Assembly: GCA_002914845.1 (NCBI GenBank)
Contig: JXTC01000602.1
Location: forward strand, 86,931 to 150,930
Direction: 5' to 3'
Length of the DNA stretch: 64,000 nucleotides
Origin: Trema orientale
Taxonomy: Eukaryota; Streptophyta; Magnoliopsida; Rosales; Cannabaceae
The notes beneath the pieces were generated by a model. That model was given only the letters and a program-made list of their open reading frames with translations, did not search any database and was not told the origin of the DNA. Positions 1-12,932 of this stretch are shown here, piece after piece. Position numbers and translations under genes: made by a program. Position 1 is the stretch's first letter, and each line of letters starts with the position of its first letter.

Positions 1-1303
1 GGCCCTGTCTATTCACCGTTGGATAGGAATCTGTATATAAATAGATTCTCCACAGAATCCCGTTATTCCCCACAGATTCCCGTCTAACGATAATTAAGGC
101 ATGACCCTACGTAGGGACGCCCCTACCGTAGCCATCCCCTTAATAATATAATACAAAAAATAAAAAAAATAAAAATTCTCAAAAATTTAAAATTTCGTTT
201 AAAATTTCTTTCTATTTCCCTTCCAACTATTTAATGATAGTGAACTAGCAATTTATTTCACTGAATCACGTTCAATTTTATGAAAATTTTAATATTAACA
301 GACAAAAGTTTTAATTGTCAAAATTTTTAAAACTTAAGGACTTAATTGCTAAATAAATTAACTTAGGAACCATTTTGTCAATATGTGAATAATATAGGGA
401 CTAAATATGCCAAAAAGCTTTTTAGAATTGATGAGTACAGCTACATAAATACCATGTAGCTCTTTAGTACAGCTACATAAATACCATGTACGTGCTCTTA
501 TCCATTAGTTTTTCCGGTTGTACAAATTTTCAGAGACCATAAATTATCAGAATTGCCAATTAGGGGGGAAAAAACAAAGAATTGGGGAAATTAGATCAGA
601 TTTATTTTGGACATGAAATGAAAATTCTTGATTTTAATATTTTTCTTCTTTCTTTTTTTTTTTTTTTACTGAGTACACGATTATTGGAAGATTCTGAATT
701 AATTGCCAAAAAAAAAAAGCTAAATGGTGATTTAAAGCTGCTAAATTGTCCCATCAAATTTGTCCATTGGTGTAAAATCCATAGTAAGACGTGAGGCACA
801 TAAAAAATTTCAAACTCTTGTGATTTTTTACCATGTACTGAGTGAAAATTTTGTTTTTGTTTTTATTTTTTTATTTTTATTTTCTTTTGGTGGAAGCCTG
901 CGAATTTTAATCATTTCTAATTTTATACCTAGGTTTCGCATATTTTTTTGAAGGAGTTTTGCTGCATTTGCTTCATGCCCTTATCACCTGCAATTCGAAG
1001 GACTTAGGCCGTTCAGGTGTTCAATTCCTAAAAAAGACCTTTCCAAGGGATAATAATAAAAACAACAACAGTAATAATAATAATAATAATCCACTTCAAC
1101 AACATTAATAATAATAATAAAGAAACTCATTAAAATTGATAGGTAATTGTTGACTTATAAATGTAAGGTCAAGCTGGAAGATATAAGACGTAATCTTGTT
1201 CAAATAGAATTATGAACAAGATAGTGGATTGAGCTACTTACTATACGAGAAAGACAAGTGAACACATTTTTGTGTAGTTCTAATGTTTTTTGTCTAGTTC
1301 TAA
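1..1303. other. AT-rich spacer, no gene seen
   Basis: No coding frame here looks real; the short frames at 582-951 are homopolymer-rich. The first 130 bases are less AT-rich and contain a perfect 12-base palindrome (ccctacgtaggg, 105-116), so they may be the end of an element that starts outside the window. A 25-base sequence occurs twice, at 434-458 and 466-490. A run of AAT-type triplets lies at about 1071-1120. Confidence 0.6.
434..490. repeat. Direct tandem repeat, 2 x 25 bp
   Basis: The 25 bases at 434-458, beginning agtacagctacataaat, recur exactly at 466-490, giving a 32-base period. It is a small local duplication with no coding content. Confidence 0.9.
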
Positions 1304-3628
1304 TATCACGACCAGAAATCTAAAACTGTGACTTTTAATAGTTTTGAGTGAAAATAAAGATGAATAAAGAATTTGTAAAATTTAAGAGGAAACCAAGTAC
1401 TTAGATTTTATATTCTAGTTCTCAAATCATTAGAAATTCAGTATTAAAAGGAGTCTCTCACTCCCTCTTTAGTTTAGTTTATCAAGGAAGAACCGCCAAT
1501 TAAGGTTCAAAAAAATATAGTTAAGTCGTTTAAAATCTTGGCTTAATAAAGCTTTAGTGTTGAATAAATGAATTTCATAAATATCGAATATCCAAATGTC
1601 CAAAAATTAATTTACAGAGTTAGTCATAATTTCAAGTACTTAAAATTTTGAAAATATGCTCCTTAGGAACCATAGTGTCCCATTTATACACCAAATCCTC
1701 AAATAGTAGTAAAGACATCCTCATACAAGCACTTAGCAGATACAACAAACTTGGCTAAACAGTTAGACATGAAGAGATAATAGGACAAAATATAGGGACT
1801 AACCAAGGGAGAGGAATATGACCGCAAGTGTAAGCCAAGCGACTTGCCTAGCTATCAAGGCAACTATATCAAATGAGCAATCACCTGAAAGGGAGAAAAG
1901 TAACGAGGTGAGCTTAAAGGCTTAGTAGAAAATTTTTACCTCATTTAAAAACTTTTTTAGTAATAGAGAGTCCATGCATGGTTAGTTTAAATCAAAATAC
2001 CTTTGCAAAACTATATATATAAATACATATAACAATTTACAAAGCTGATAGTCTTTTCATATATATATATATATATGAAAATATGTATCCAAAAACCAAT
2101 CAGTCCACAAACACATGACACAAATCTACCCACCCATGAGTTTATCACCTCTCATCAATGGAAACGAGAGTGTTGGCACTGCGTGTATCATACAACTTAC
2201 CTGACACCTAGCCCATACCCAGAGGGGACATCCGTTCGTCACCTACCAAACCTAGAGAGGCGAACGCCTCGCCTATACCTGCCAACTTGGAGGGACAACC
2301 GAATTGCCTATACCTGCCAATCTAGAGGGGCAACCGACTCACCTACGCCTGCCAAAATGGAGATGTTATTAGAAAAAAATCCTATGCAGATTTACTGACT
2401 TTGCACCATCGATGGGCTGTAGTGCCACACTGTAAAACTCCATGATGCTAACCTGGTATTCATGTGTGATCCTATGACACGTGTACTCTGAACTGATACG
2501 TAGAAATAGCCATACAGTAATTTAAGTTCAAATAATGCTCTGATTTTTAATAAAATGGTTAATTAAATTTTATAGAAAATAGGCAGCATAACGACCCTCT
2601 TTTAACATATCCAAAAATAATCTGCACTTAGAAAAGTCTCAGAGTAATCCAATATATATCACAGATATCCAAAACAGTTCTAAAATCATGTTTGTCATCA
2701 TATGTAGCGTAAAGTAAGCTTCATTCAAAACGGTATAAAACAGAGGTAACCAAATCTCTACCTCACTAGAATAGCGATACCACGCTATTGAAACTTTAAT
2801 GTGCCGTTGGACGATCGTTCAGAGGGTCTGGAACCAATTTCAAGCCCGCGATCTCTTATTTGTAAAAAACTAACTCTTCAAAGGAGCTTCAAATCAACAA
2901 ACAGACATCTTCACTGAATTCCTAGCACTCAAAATAGCTAGGATATATAATTCGTCTAATTCGGGTCTGAGTCGAAACCAGACATGTGGCATGGAAAATG
3001 AGGCAAAATTTGAGCCATCTGATTTCGTTTTTTCATGTCGGTCACTAAATATAGTCAATAATATATCAATCTTCACCATTTCTCGAGTATATTCCAAAAA
3101 TGACATCAAAAACATAATCTAATGGTCCGATCAAAAAGTCAAATCCGAGCTCAAATAACTCAAAAATGGCAACTTTTAATCTAGGAAAAATGTGGTTATG
3201 AAATATATACTTGAATTTTTCTCTCGACAAGACGAATCCAATGAGTCTGAAAACACGCATTGAAACGGTCGAAATCGTCGTCGGAAATTCAAAAACTCTT
3301 GTGGCTAAAAATGGCTTTTTCCGATGAATAGAACCTCTCGGCGGCTCGGGACTAGTGGCGTTGGCTTCCTGGCATGACGATGAAGTAGCGCCCACTGCTA
3401 GCGTGGTAGGACGATGGCTAGAAAGCAGCGCAGCGGGCTTCGGCTCTTTGGCAACTGTTTGATAGGAGGGAGAAAGAGAGAACAGAAAGAGACATCTGAG
3501 GGAGTCGGGTGGGAAAGAGAGAGGAGAAAGAGAAAGAGAGAGTGAGTTGTTTTTAAAAAATTATGGGTCCCACCACTAATATAAAAAATGATATTATAAT
3601 AAATAAATAAAAATTGTGGGGTATTACA
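1304..3628 (-). mobile_element. Solo LTR, probably Ty3/Gypsy-like (fossil)
   Basis: Read on the minus strand, the segment starts tgtaatacccc at 3628 and ends ctggtcgtgata at 1304. Ends of this kind are familiar from large plant Gypsy LTRs. The same five bases, tctaa, flank it at 1299-1303 and 3629-3633, as expected for a target-site duplication. No gag-pol sequence lies beside it, so it is best read as a solo LTR of about 2.3 kb left by recombination between two LTRs. It includes a pyrimidine-rich stretch (about 3440-3550) and an internal ~35-bp tandem repeat. The minus-strand frames at 2894-3691 resemble the non-coding 'hypothetical proteins' often called inside such LTRs. Lineage is inferred and uncertain. 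Confidence 0.68.
2220..2362. repeat. Degenerate ~35-bp tandem repeat inside the solo LTR
   Basis: About four units start near 2220, 2253, 2288 and 2323, with the beginning of a fifth at 2358. The spacing is 33, 35 and 35 bp. Each unit contains a variant of agaggggcaaccga followed by cctatacctgccaa. The unit is GC-richer than its surroundings. A spurious plus-strand frame (2075-2398) crosses it. Confidence 0.85.
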
Positions 3629-4189
3629 TCTAATGTTTGCCCTTGTTGCAAAATCACAAGTCAAATTTCTATACACAAATTTAATAACCATAATGAGTTA
3701 GTTAATATACAAAATGATTGCAACTTTAGAGGCTAATTTTTCTAATTTCATCCTTATTTATTGTAAGAGTATTATGGTACTAAAGGCACTTAAGTCCAGG
3801 ATTTTTAAGCTTCTAATTATTATATAGTAAGATTAGGTTTATATTTTTTATTAAGAATTAGAACCATTTTTTTTTTTCACTCTACCAAGACTATAACTCT
3901 TTCTCTCTCATACAGTCACAGGCACTCATGAGCCTTGGACGAACAAATAAAGAACAAGATGTAGATAAAATTTTTGACCAATTTTATTTTAGTAAATCTG
4001 AAATGATAAATTGATTGCATGTGTAAACCTAACTTTCATCGAATATTCAATGGTAAAAAGGCAAATAAATAAATTAAAAGGAAAGAAGAAAAATATAGAA
4101 AGAGAGAGAGAGAGAAACGACCATTGTTAAAATAATATTTAAGTTTTATTTCTAAAATAGGTTATGGGTAAAACTAAAATAGTATGTTC
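3629..4189. other. Short spacer between two LTR elements
   Basis: AT-rich sequence with a GA-dinucleotide run near 4100-4116. No gene or element is recognised. Confidence 0.6.
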
Positions 4190-4885
4190 TGTTGGAAAAA
4201 ATGGTGTTATAAACCATTGTCACGAACTATTTTGGAGCACAAAATTAAGGACTCTCTTAGTATTTTTGATAGGTCATAGTAAATTGTTGATCTACTCGAT
4301 AAGTATTTCAAAATTGTATACTCATATACTCAAAATAAACTTTGAGTGACTGAGAAATTGATGTTCAAAATAGACTCATTAGCATAGAAAAATGCTATTA
4401 ATATTAAGAAGAAAAAATGTCCCACATTGCTTATGAATCAAAATTTTTTATTTTTGAAGTCTATATAAAGTAGCTTAAGTTCTTTAAATTATTTATACCT
4501 TGAGAAGTAATCTCTTCACTTCTCTAAATTCTTTCCCTCTCTTCTAGTTCTTATTTTGAGTTCTTAGTTCAAAAATTCCTAGTTCTAGTTAAAATTTTGG
4601 AGTTCTCTGATAGAGTTCGGGCAGTATTCAGTTCACCTGAAGTAGAAGCTTAGTGCTTAGCTTGCTACTTCAGATAGCCATTGTATCCTGAGAGACAGAC
4701 GCCTAGCAACTTCTAACACTATGGGAGGAGGTGAATCTGTTTTAAGAAAAGTGTGTGACACACAGACCTCAGTTCTACTACTGCGGTTTGAATTTCTTTT
4801 CTCTTATTTAATTATAGCTTTAATATAGTTGCTTTAGTTATAATTATTTTNTTTAATTTCTATTTGTCTTATAAATATTTTTCCA
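4190..4885 (+). repeat. 5' LTR of the Copia element
   Basis: Begins tgttggaaaaaatgg and ends atttttcca, matching the start and end of the downstream copy. It shares with that copy long blocks such as cccacattgcttatgaat and gagaagtaatctcttcactt. Contains an ambiguous base at 4851. Confidence 0.9.
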
Positions 4886-5196
4886 ATTTTGTCCTACAAG
4901 CTTAAAACAAATTATTTTTTTTTATGATAAGGACGGTCGGAGAAAATATTTTTTTTTTAAATTAAATTTGGTATTGTATTATAAATTGGTTGGAAAAAGA
5001 AGAGAGGTTTTGTCTAAGGAGACCGAGTTTGAAGAGAAAACAACTGTGACCCTTCCACGTCTTTCCTAGGAGTTTCGTTGAAACTCTATCTAAGGAGGCG
5101 GGATTTGAAGTGGGACCTGTTTGTGAACTCTTCAGTCTTTCCTGGAAGCAGTTTCTTGCATAGAAATTAATAATTATTGATTGTTTAATTTCAGAT

Positions 5197-8100
5197 ATGG
5201 CAAACAATGTTGAGAACTTGACTCGTTTCCAAGAGCTTCATGTGGCCAGTGCTAAGGTGTATGTTGTGCATAACCTAGCGGCATCAGTTTCGATTCCTTT
5301 GAGCCATGCTGAAAAATTGGAGAAATTCAATGATTTTGAATTTCAAAAGATGACAACAAAATATGCTATTCTATCTGACCACTTTGCATCTCGTGAGATT
5401 CTTGACTGAGGATGCTCCATCGCTCAATGAGGATGAGCAAGATATCTAAGTAGTCAATAAGATTGATACTTGAAAGAACTTAGAATTATTGTGTCGAAAC
5501 TATGTGCTGAATAGTTTATCTGATTCTCTTTATAGTGTATACCAAGTAAAGAGGACGGTCAAAGAATTATGGGAGTCACTAGACCAGAAATATAAGATAG
5601 AGGATACTAGGTCTAAGAAATTTATTGTTGGCCACTTCCTTGATTATATGATGGTAGACTACAAACCCCTTGATCAATCAAGTGTAAGAAATCCAAGTGA
5701 TTTTATCTGAGATTTATGCTGAGGGTATGGTAGTAAGTGAAAATTTCTAAGTAGCTACTGTTATTGAAAAGCTACCTCATGCATAGCATGATTTCAAAGA
5801 CTACCTGAAGCATAAGCGAAAGGAAATAAGCATGGAGAATATGATTGTTAGACTTCGAATTGAAGAAGAAACAGAAGATCTGAGAAAAGAGGGCTCATTT
5901 CAACTAGGGCTAAGGCAAATATAGTGGAACATGGCCAGAGTTTTAGGAAGAACAAATCTAGCAAATGGGCTAAGATGGAACCTAAAGGAAAAATTTCCAA
6001 GAAGCTAAAATTCCAAGACAAATACTTCAACTGTGACAAAATGGGTCATAAGACTGCAAACTGTAGGCTACCAAAGAAGAAGAACCATGAGGCTAATATG
6101 ATAGATGGCATTACTCAAGATGAATCTGAAATAAGCCTTTCCGTAGTAGTTTCAGAAGTGTACCTGGTTGGGTCTAACCCAAGAGAATGATGGATTGACA
6201 CTGGTGCTACAAGGCACATCTGCTCAGATAAGGAGATGTTCACTTCCTTCAAACCAATTAGTAGGGAAAAGCTACACATGGGAAACTCCGCCACATCTAA
6301 GATTGAGGGTCAAGGAAAGGTGATCTTGAAGATGACATCTGGGAAAGATTTGACTCTCAACAACGTTTTGTATGTGCAAGAAATCCGCGAGAACTTAGTG
6401 TCCGGTTCGTTGCTTAGCAAACATGCATTTCGTATGGTATTTGAGTCAGATAAAATCATTTTGTCCAAAAATGAAATGTATTTGGGAAGGAGATATGTAA
6501 ATGATGGGCTATTTAAGCTCAATGTAATGATTATTAAGCCGAATATTAATAAAGTTAATAATTCTTCTGCTTACTTGATTGAGTCTTCCAATTTATGGCA
6601 TGGTAGACTAGGACACATTAATTATAATACTTTACCTAGATTAATTAACTTGAATCATATACCTGCTTTCCATATTGATTCCAAACATAAGTGTGAAACT
6701 TGTGTTGAGGCAAATCTGACAAGGTCATCGTTCCAAACGATTGAAAGGAACACGGAATCTCTTGATTTAATTCATAGTGATATTTGTGATTTAAAAATAG
6801 TACAAACAAGAGGTGGCAGCAAGTGTTTTATTATTTTTGTCGATGATAGTACAAAAACTGTTATATGTATCTGCTAAAAAGTAAGGACCAAGCTAGAGAA
6901 ATTTGTTCTCTATAAGAATGAGGCTGAAAATCAACTTAACAAGAAGATTAAAATGATTAGAACTGACTGTGGAGGAGAGTATGAATCACCTTTTGGTGAG
7001 TTCTGTGCATAATACAGAATAATACATGATGTCACTCTACCTTATTTACCTTATTCAAATAGTATTGCTAAGCAGAAATATCGTACCTTGAAAGAAATGA
7101 TGAATATAATGCTGTTAAGTCCAATTATCTCAGAACTTGTTGGGGGAAACTATATTGACTAGAATTACTTTTTAAATAAAATACTCCGAAAAAAGGAGAA
7201 AAATACCCCTTATGAATCATGGAAAGGAATAAAATTTTCCTATAAATACTTACGAATATGGGGGTTTCTTGCCAAAGTAGCAGTACCTACACCTTAGAAG
7301 GTGAAAATAGGACCGAAAACTGTTGATTGCATTTTTATTAGATATGTACAAGATAGTAGTACTTATCAGTTTCTTGTGTATGAGTCACAAATCTCAGACA
7401 TATACAAAAATATGATAATGGAATCTAGAAATGTATCGTTCTTTGAACATATATTTTCATATAGATCTAAAGAAGACTCAAGTTCGTTCAAACAAACACA
7501 TGAGACTGCTGTTGAGAGCAGTCATGACTAAGAATATAATGAGGATTTTGAGGAAGAGCTTAGACATAGCAAAAGAGTTAGGACAGAAAAATTGTTTAGT
7601 CCAAATTTTCTGACCGATTTGCTAAAGGTTGAAACCTCAAACCTTTAAAGAAGCTATGTGCTCTTCAAAAGGCCCTTTGTGGAAAGAGACCATTCAAAGT
7701 GAAATTGACCATTCAAAGTGAAATTGATTCTATCCTGCAAAATTATACTTGGGAACTGGTGGATCTTCCTCCAGGCTATAAACCTCTAGGGTTCAAATGG
7801 ATTTTTAAGAGGAAAATGAAAGCAGATAGAACAATTAACAAGCATAAGGCTAGGCTTGTAATTAAGGATTACAAACAAAGAAAAAGCCTAGATTATTTAA
7901 ATACATATTCTCCCGTGACGAGAATAACTTTTATTAGGATGATACTTGCAATTGCAGCTTTGCATAATCTTGAAGTACNTAGATATTTAAATGAAGAAAT
8001 CTACATAGAACAACCTGAGGGTTTTTCTACACCTGGGTAAAATAAGAAAATCCGTAAATTGGTGAAGTCTTTATATGAATTAAAGAAAGCACCAAAACAA

Positions 8101-9164
8101 TGGCATAAGAAATTTGACAGTATGATGATGTCAAACGGATTTAAAATCAATGAATGTGATAAATATGTCTATATAAAGAACACAGATAGTGGCTATGTTA
8201 GTTTGTGTCTTTATGTTAATGACATGCTCATTGTTTGTAGTAATAATAAGATGATCAAATCTACCAAAAAGATGTTAAATTCTAAATTTGACATGAAGGA
8301 CATGGATTTAGCTGATGTCATATTGGGAGTTAAAATCTCAAGAACATCAGATGGACCTATTTTAAGTCAGTCACACTATGTGGACAAGATTCTTGAGAAA
8401 TTTAACAATGATGATTCTGGAATTTTTAGAATACTAGTAGATACAAATCTACACCTATCAAAGAATAAAGGAGAGAGTTTCTCTTAATTGGAATATTCCA
8501 GAGTAATAGGAAGTCTTATGTACTTGATAAGTTGTATAAGACTAGATATAACTTACACAATTAGTAAACTGAGTAGATATACGAGTAATCCAGGGACTAA
8601 TCACTGGAAAAGAATAGTAAAAGTACTAAGTTACTTAAAATGTACTCAGAGCTATAGGTTGCACTATACCAGATATCCAGCTGTCCTGAAAGATTACAGT
8701 GATGCAAATTAGATATCTGACATGAGAGACTCGAAGTCTACTAGTGAGTACGTATTCATACTAGTAGGTGTAAATGTATCATGAAAATCCTCAAAACAAA
8801 CTTGTAAAGCCGGTCCACAATGGATTGTGAATTCATTGTTTTAGACAAGTGTGGTTAAGAGATAGAATAGTTGCGGCAATTCTTAGAGGATGTTCCAATG
8901 TGGCCGAAGCCAGTGCCTATAAATTGCATCCATTGTAATAGTCAGTCTGCAATTGGAAGAGTACAGAGCAACATGTATAATGGTAAGTCTAGATATATAC
9001 ATCGTAGACATAATACTGTCAGACAACTACTCTCAACTGGAGTTATCTCTGTTGACTATGTGAAGTCAAATGATAATATTGCGGATCTACTAACTAAAGA
9101 ATTAAATAGAGAGTTAGTTGAGAAATTATCGAGGGGAATGGGACTAAAGCCCATTAAAGAATAA
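5197..9164 (+). pseudogene. Copia gag-pol remnant (fossil)
   Basis: Fragments of a single Copia polyprotein lie in order on one strand. The most recognisable are a UBN2-type gag region, a zinc knuckle near 6.03 kb, the aspartic protease site near 6.19 kb, the LWHGRLGH gag-pre-integrase motif near 6.60 kb, the integrase start (IHSDICD) near 6.77 kb, the reverse transcriptase block with KHKARLV near 7.84 kb and SLYELKKAPKQW near 8.07 kb, and an RNase H end with NIADLLTKE near 9.08 kb. The set identifies the family with confidence. It is heavily broken and is a fossil. Confidence 0.93.
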
Positions 9165-9737
9165 GTTCATATAATGGAAACCCAACCTAGTTAACTAGAG
9201 ATCCCAAGATCTAGGTTCAAAGGGACAACTTAATTATAAAGACTCAGTTGGATCACTGTGGGGGGTTATTATCATGTCCATTCCTATGATGAAAATAGTG
9301 ATATCTGTATAGAGAAGGATAAGCTATGCTTTTAATGATTCTTATGCGTCAAAAATCTGAGCGGAGTAATACGGATTACTCTTAATTAAGAATTACCTAT
9401 GTGAGAGAGAAGATAGCCCGCTTCGAAAGGGAATTATGGGGGCTCAATTCCTTAGAAACTGTCACTAAACTAGGCATATGTTTATGGCCAATATGAACAT
9501 AAAAGTGAGAACTAAATTGTGTTAGGAAGATTTATGGGTGAGGTATGTCATCATTTATATGAACGGCATAACAGTTCAAAGATATCGAATCTACTGATTA
9601 GCCAGAAAAGTAAATATGCTTGCACGAGAGAAGATTTAAAAGTGAACACCTACCTATCCTATGCAGATTTTGACCATTGAACTCTATTATTAGGTTTCGT
9701 AGGATCAGTGTGTGTCAATTTCATTTATGTGGGGGAT

Positions 9738-10508
9738 TGTTGAAAAATATTATTAGACACTATTGTCACGAACCATTTTGGAGCACAAAATTGAGTAGGA
9801 CCCTCTTAGTATTTTTGATAGGTCATGATAAATTGTTGATCTACTCGACAAGTACTTCAAAATCGTATACTCATATGCTCAAAATAAAATTTGGGTGAAT
9901 GAGAAATTGATGCTCAAACTAGACTCATTAGCATAGAAAATGCTATGAACAGTAAGTGAAAAAAATGTCCCACATTGCTTATGAATAAAAAAATTTTATT
10001 TTTGAAGACTATATAAGGTAGCTTAGGTTCTTCAAATTATTTTCACCTTGAGAAGTAATCTCTTCACTTCTCTAAATTATCTCTATTTCTTTTAGTTCTA
10101 GTTTTGAGTTCTTAGTTCAAGAATTCCTAGATCTAGCTCTACTTAAAATTTTGGAGTTCTCTGATAGAGTTCTGGTGGTATTCAGTTCGCCCAAAGTAGA
10201 GGCTTAGTACTTAGCTTGCTACTCCAGATAGCTATTGTACCCTGGTAGATGGACGCCTAGCGAACTTTAGTACTATAGGAGGAGGCAAATCTATTAAGAA
10301 AACTGTGTGACACATAGACCTCGGTTCTACCACTGCGGTTTGAATTTCTTTTCTCTTATTTAATTATAGCTTTAATATAGTTGCTTTAGTTATAATTATT
10401 TTCTTTACATTTTAATTATTTAATTCTATTATTATATTATTGATAATATAATAATGTTGTAATTAGTTTAATTTTTTAATTTCTATTTGTCTTATAAATA
10501 TTTTTCCA
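9738..10508 (+). repeat. 3' LTR of the Copia element
   Basis: Begins tgttgaaaaatatt directly after a purine-rich polypurine-tract-like stretch (about 9725-9737, ending gggggat) and ends tttttcca. It is about 75 bp longer than the 5' LTR, mostly from an AT-rich segment near 10407-10478 that the other copy lacks. Confidence 0.9.
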
Positions 10509-12066
10509 AGAACTTTACTAAAAGTTAAAACCGGTAACCAAGGGGGTTAATATATATATATGGGTGGCTTTATTGTCACCCATCTATATGCTCTTCCCAC
10601 TATTCTTTTTAGTAGCATTTTTATTACCAAAACTAACCCTAAATAAAATAAATTTTTAGTATATAGTTGATTTTCTTTTTCAAAACCCTTTTAAGTATAC
10701 TTTCTAAGTAAGTTTAATTTTTCATAAAAACCTCTTCACACCCTCTTTTTTTAAACACAAATCACATTGGTGTTATCTAACTCTTAAATCCTAAATTGTT
10801 ATGTGTGACCTAATTAAATCTGTTCTATATTCTTATAGGAGAGGTATTTGAACCTTGAGGAGATGAATGATTCAAAAGATGGTCTTAACCAAATTACGAG
10901 TATTTTTTCTTCTTTCTTTTCACTGTAAACATGGGAAGCGCGGTGGTTATTGAGAAAATGAACATCTTTCCTTTTTTTTCGTTTTCATTGTCTTTTTCCA
11001 ATGTGCTTGCACTTTCCTTTTGCTGGAATAATTTTGAGTGTACTTATATGTACAATTGCTAAAATCAATTCAACTGGAAGTATTAGTTGAGCGCACATAG
11101 CGGCTACATCATTTTTTTGAATTTTACTTCGTATCATCGATATTAAAGAGTTTGTATTTATGTATATTTATCTATTACATGATAAAAGCACTTATTTTAA
11201 TGTTATATAGCAATACTTTTATCTATTTTGTTTAATTTTTTATGGTAGAAGGAATGAAAAGAGAAATGAAAATCACAGGTTGAAGAAAAAATGAAAGGGG
11301 TAGGGGTCGGGGTGGGATGAGTGTGGTAGAAGAGAGGATGAGAGATAGAGGGGTGGGAAGAGAATAGAGAAATTAAATTAAAGGGTAATATAGGATAAAT
11401 AAGGGGTTTAATAAGCACTTATTAGATTTTAAGATTTATTTGAGGGTGTAGTTTTAGAAGTAGCATTGATTATTAACCCGAGTTGTCTTTAAAAACATAG
11501 GTTGTCATTTTCCATTTCACTATTCTCATGTCATGGATCTAAACTTTGTTTAGTGTGTATTGTTTGGTCGGCTTGTAAACAAAACATTTATAAAATGTCC
11601 GAGAAACAAATAAAAGACTGCAAGAATATAAATATTTATATTTGGAATAGGATAGTATCAATTTTATCATTATTATTATGGGATAGGATCATTTAAAAAA
11701 AAAAAAAAAAAACCATCACTTTAGCTTTTTTAGCCAAAAAAAAAAAAAAAATCAACGTCTTTTCATTAACATCAAATAAAATTTTCATTTATATTTTCTA
11801 TCAAATATCACATGATTCACATATACAGTCAAAATTAGAGTTTAAAATTGTTACATAAATATTTTTATTCTTTAAAATTATTTATTAGCATCTATAGAAA
11901 TAGCCATAAGATAATCATCTAGACCGAAAAATAATCTATAATCTTATAATAATCCAATAGTAATAGTTTTGGAACACAAAAAAAAAATTCTTTTTTTGAA
12001 TTCTATTATCTGATTTCAAAAGTTAGAAATATTCACTTTCAATAATTTTAACTCCAATTCTGACTA
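10509..12066. other. AT-rich spacer
   Basis: No gene seen. A small hairpin-like inverted repeat (atgggtg ... cacccat) lies near 10559-10584. Homopolymer A runs occur near 11693-11712 and 11736-11750. A minus-strand frame at 11203-11418 is proline/serine/histidine-rich low-complexity sequence and is not taken as a gene. Confidence 0.6.
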
Positions 12067-12932
12067 TACAGTAAAACCTCAATAATATTCAATAATTTAA
12101 TAACCTCAATTAAATAATAAAATCTTTCGGTCCCAACTCTGGCCAATGTGCTAAATTAATGTTCTCATTAAACGCGTAAATAATAATTTTTTTTGTAGTT
12201 TCTTTAGGGCTCATCGAATATATAAATTAATAATTGATTAAACACATAAAGAAGTAACATAAACATATATAATATTAATGAGTTTTTTTCTAGATAACTT
12301 CTATTTTCTTAAGTATGTTCTTTTTTAAAATGTATATAAAGTTGTTCACTTATTATTTGTACATAAATTGAATTCAGTCTCATGCTCCAATTTTTGCAAT
12401 AGATACTTCATATTCGGTATATGATTTGAAATCTATTTATAATAATTTGATTTGTATTCTTAAAATAAAATTAATAATTATTAATTATCATTATTATGTT
12501 TAATATACATGAGACATCTTGAAATACTATATTTTATAACGTGTTAAATTTTAAAGCTACAATTATTATCATATGTATATATATTTCTTAACTTTTTGAT
12601 GTACAGTGAAAATTAACTTTTAGAATTTTATTTTATGTATATAATAATTTTTGTGTATATACATATTAACTTTTAGGTTTCTTTATATGCACAAATTAAC
12701 TTTAACTATATCTAATTTTTATTATTAGAGGTCATACACATATCTTAAGAGAAAAAAGGTACAAATATTAAGCTCATACTACTCTTTTAAATTAATAAAT
12801 ATTTATTTATCGAAAAATTAATAAATTATTTATTTTTCGATAAATTAATAACCTCTATAAATTATAATTTCTTTTAATCCCAATAGTATTAATTTAATCC
12901 CAATAATATTAATTTATAGAGGTTTTATTATA
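12067..12932. mobile_element. Non-autonomous terminal-inverted-repeat element (MITE-like)
   Basis: The left end tacagtaaaacctc (12067-12080) is matched by the inverted right end gaggttttattata (12919-12932), 12 of 14 bases. Inner sequence near the right end repeats the theme (aataacctctataaatta), as in elements with sub-terminal copies. There is no coding capacity. The ends could be read as TA-flanked (mariner-like), but no clear longer target duplication is visible, so the superfamily is left open. Confidence 0.6.

Larger units (their letters stand above)
4190..10508 (+). mobile_element. Ty1/Copia LTR retrotransposon, decayed (fossil)
   Basis: The two LTRs are at 4190-4885 and 9738-10508. 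Between them the plus strand carries the Copia order of parts: gag (about 5.2-6.1 kb) with a CCHC-type zinc knuckle near 6.03 kb, protease with a DTGA motif near 6.19 kb, gag-pre-integrase and integrase (about 6.55-7.4 kb), reverse transcriptase (about 7.7-8.4 kb) and RNase H (about 8.5-9.16 kb). Integrase ahead of reverse transcriptase is diagnostic of Copia rather than Gypsy. The coding region is broken in roughly ten or more places and cannot be active. By eye the LTRs differ at about one base in eight to ten, which suggests an insertion several million years old. I found no convincing flanking target duplication. One ambiguous base lies in the left LTR and one in the reverse transcriptase region. 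Confidence 0.95.

Noticed and set aside
582-951. Three overlapping small frames
   Set aside because: Translations of T-rich and A-rich homopolymer stretches on both strands, with no family resemblance.
2894-3691. Minus-strand frames that look like three small proteins
   Set aside because: They lie wholly within the solo LTR, and one crosses a pyrimidine-rich tract. They match the kind of spurious protein often called inside such LTRs.
11203-11418. Minus-strand frame rich in Pro, Ser, His
   Set aside because: Low-complexity translation with no start context, introns or resemblance to a known family.
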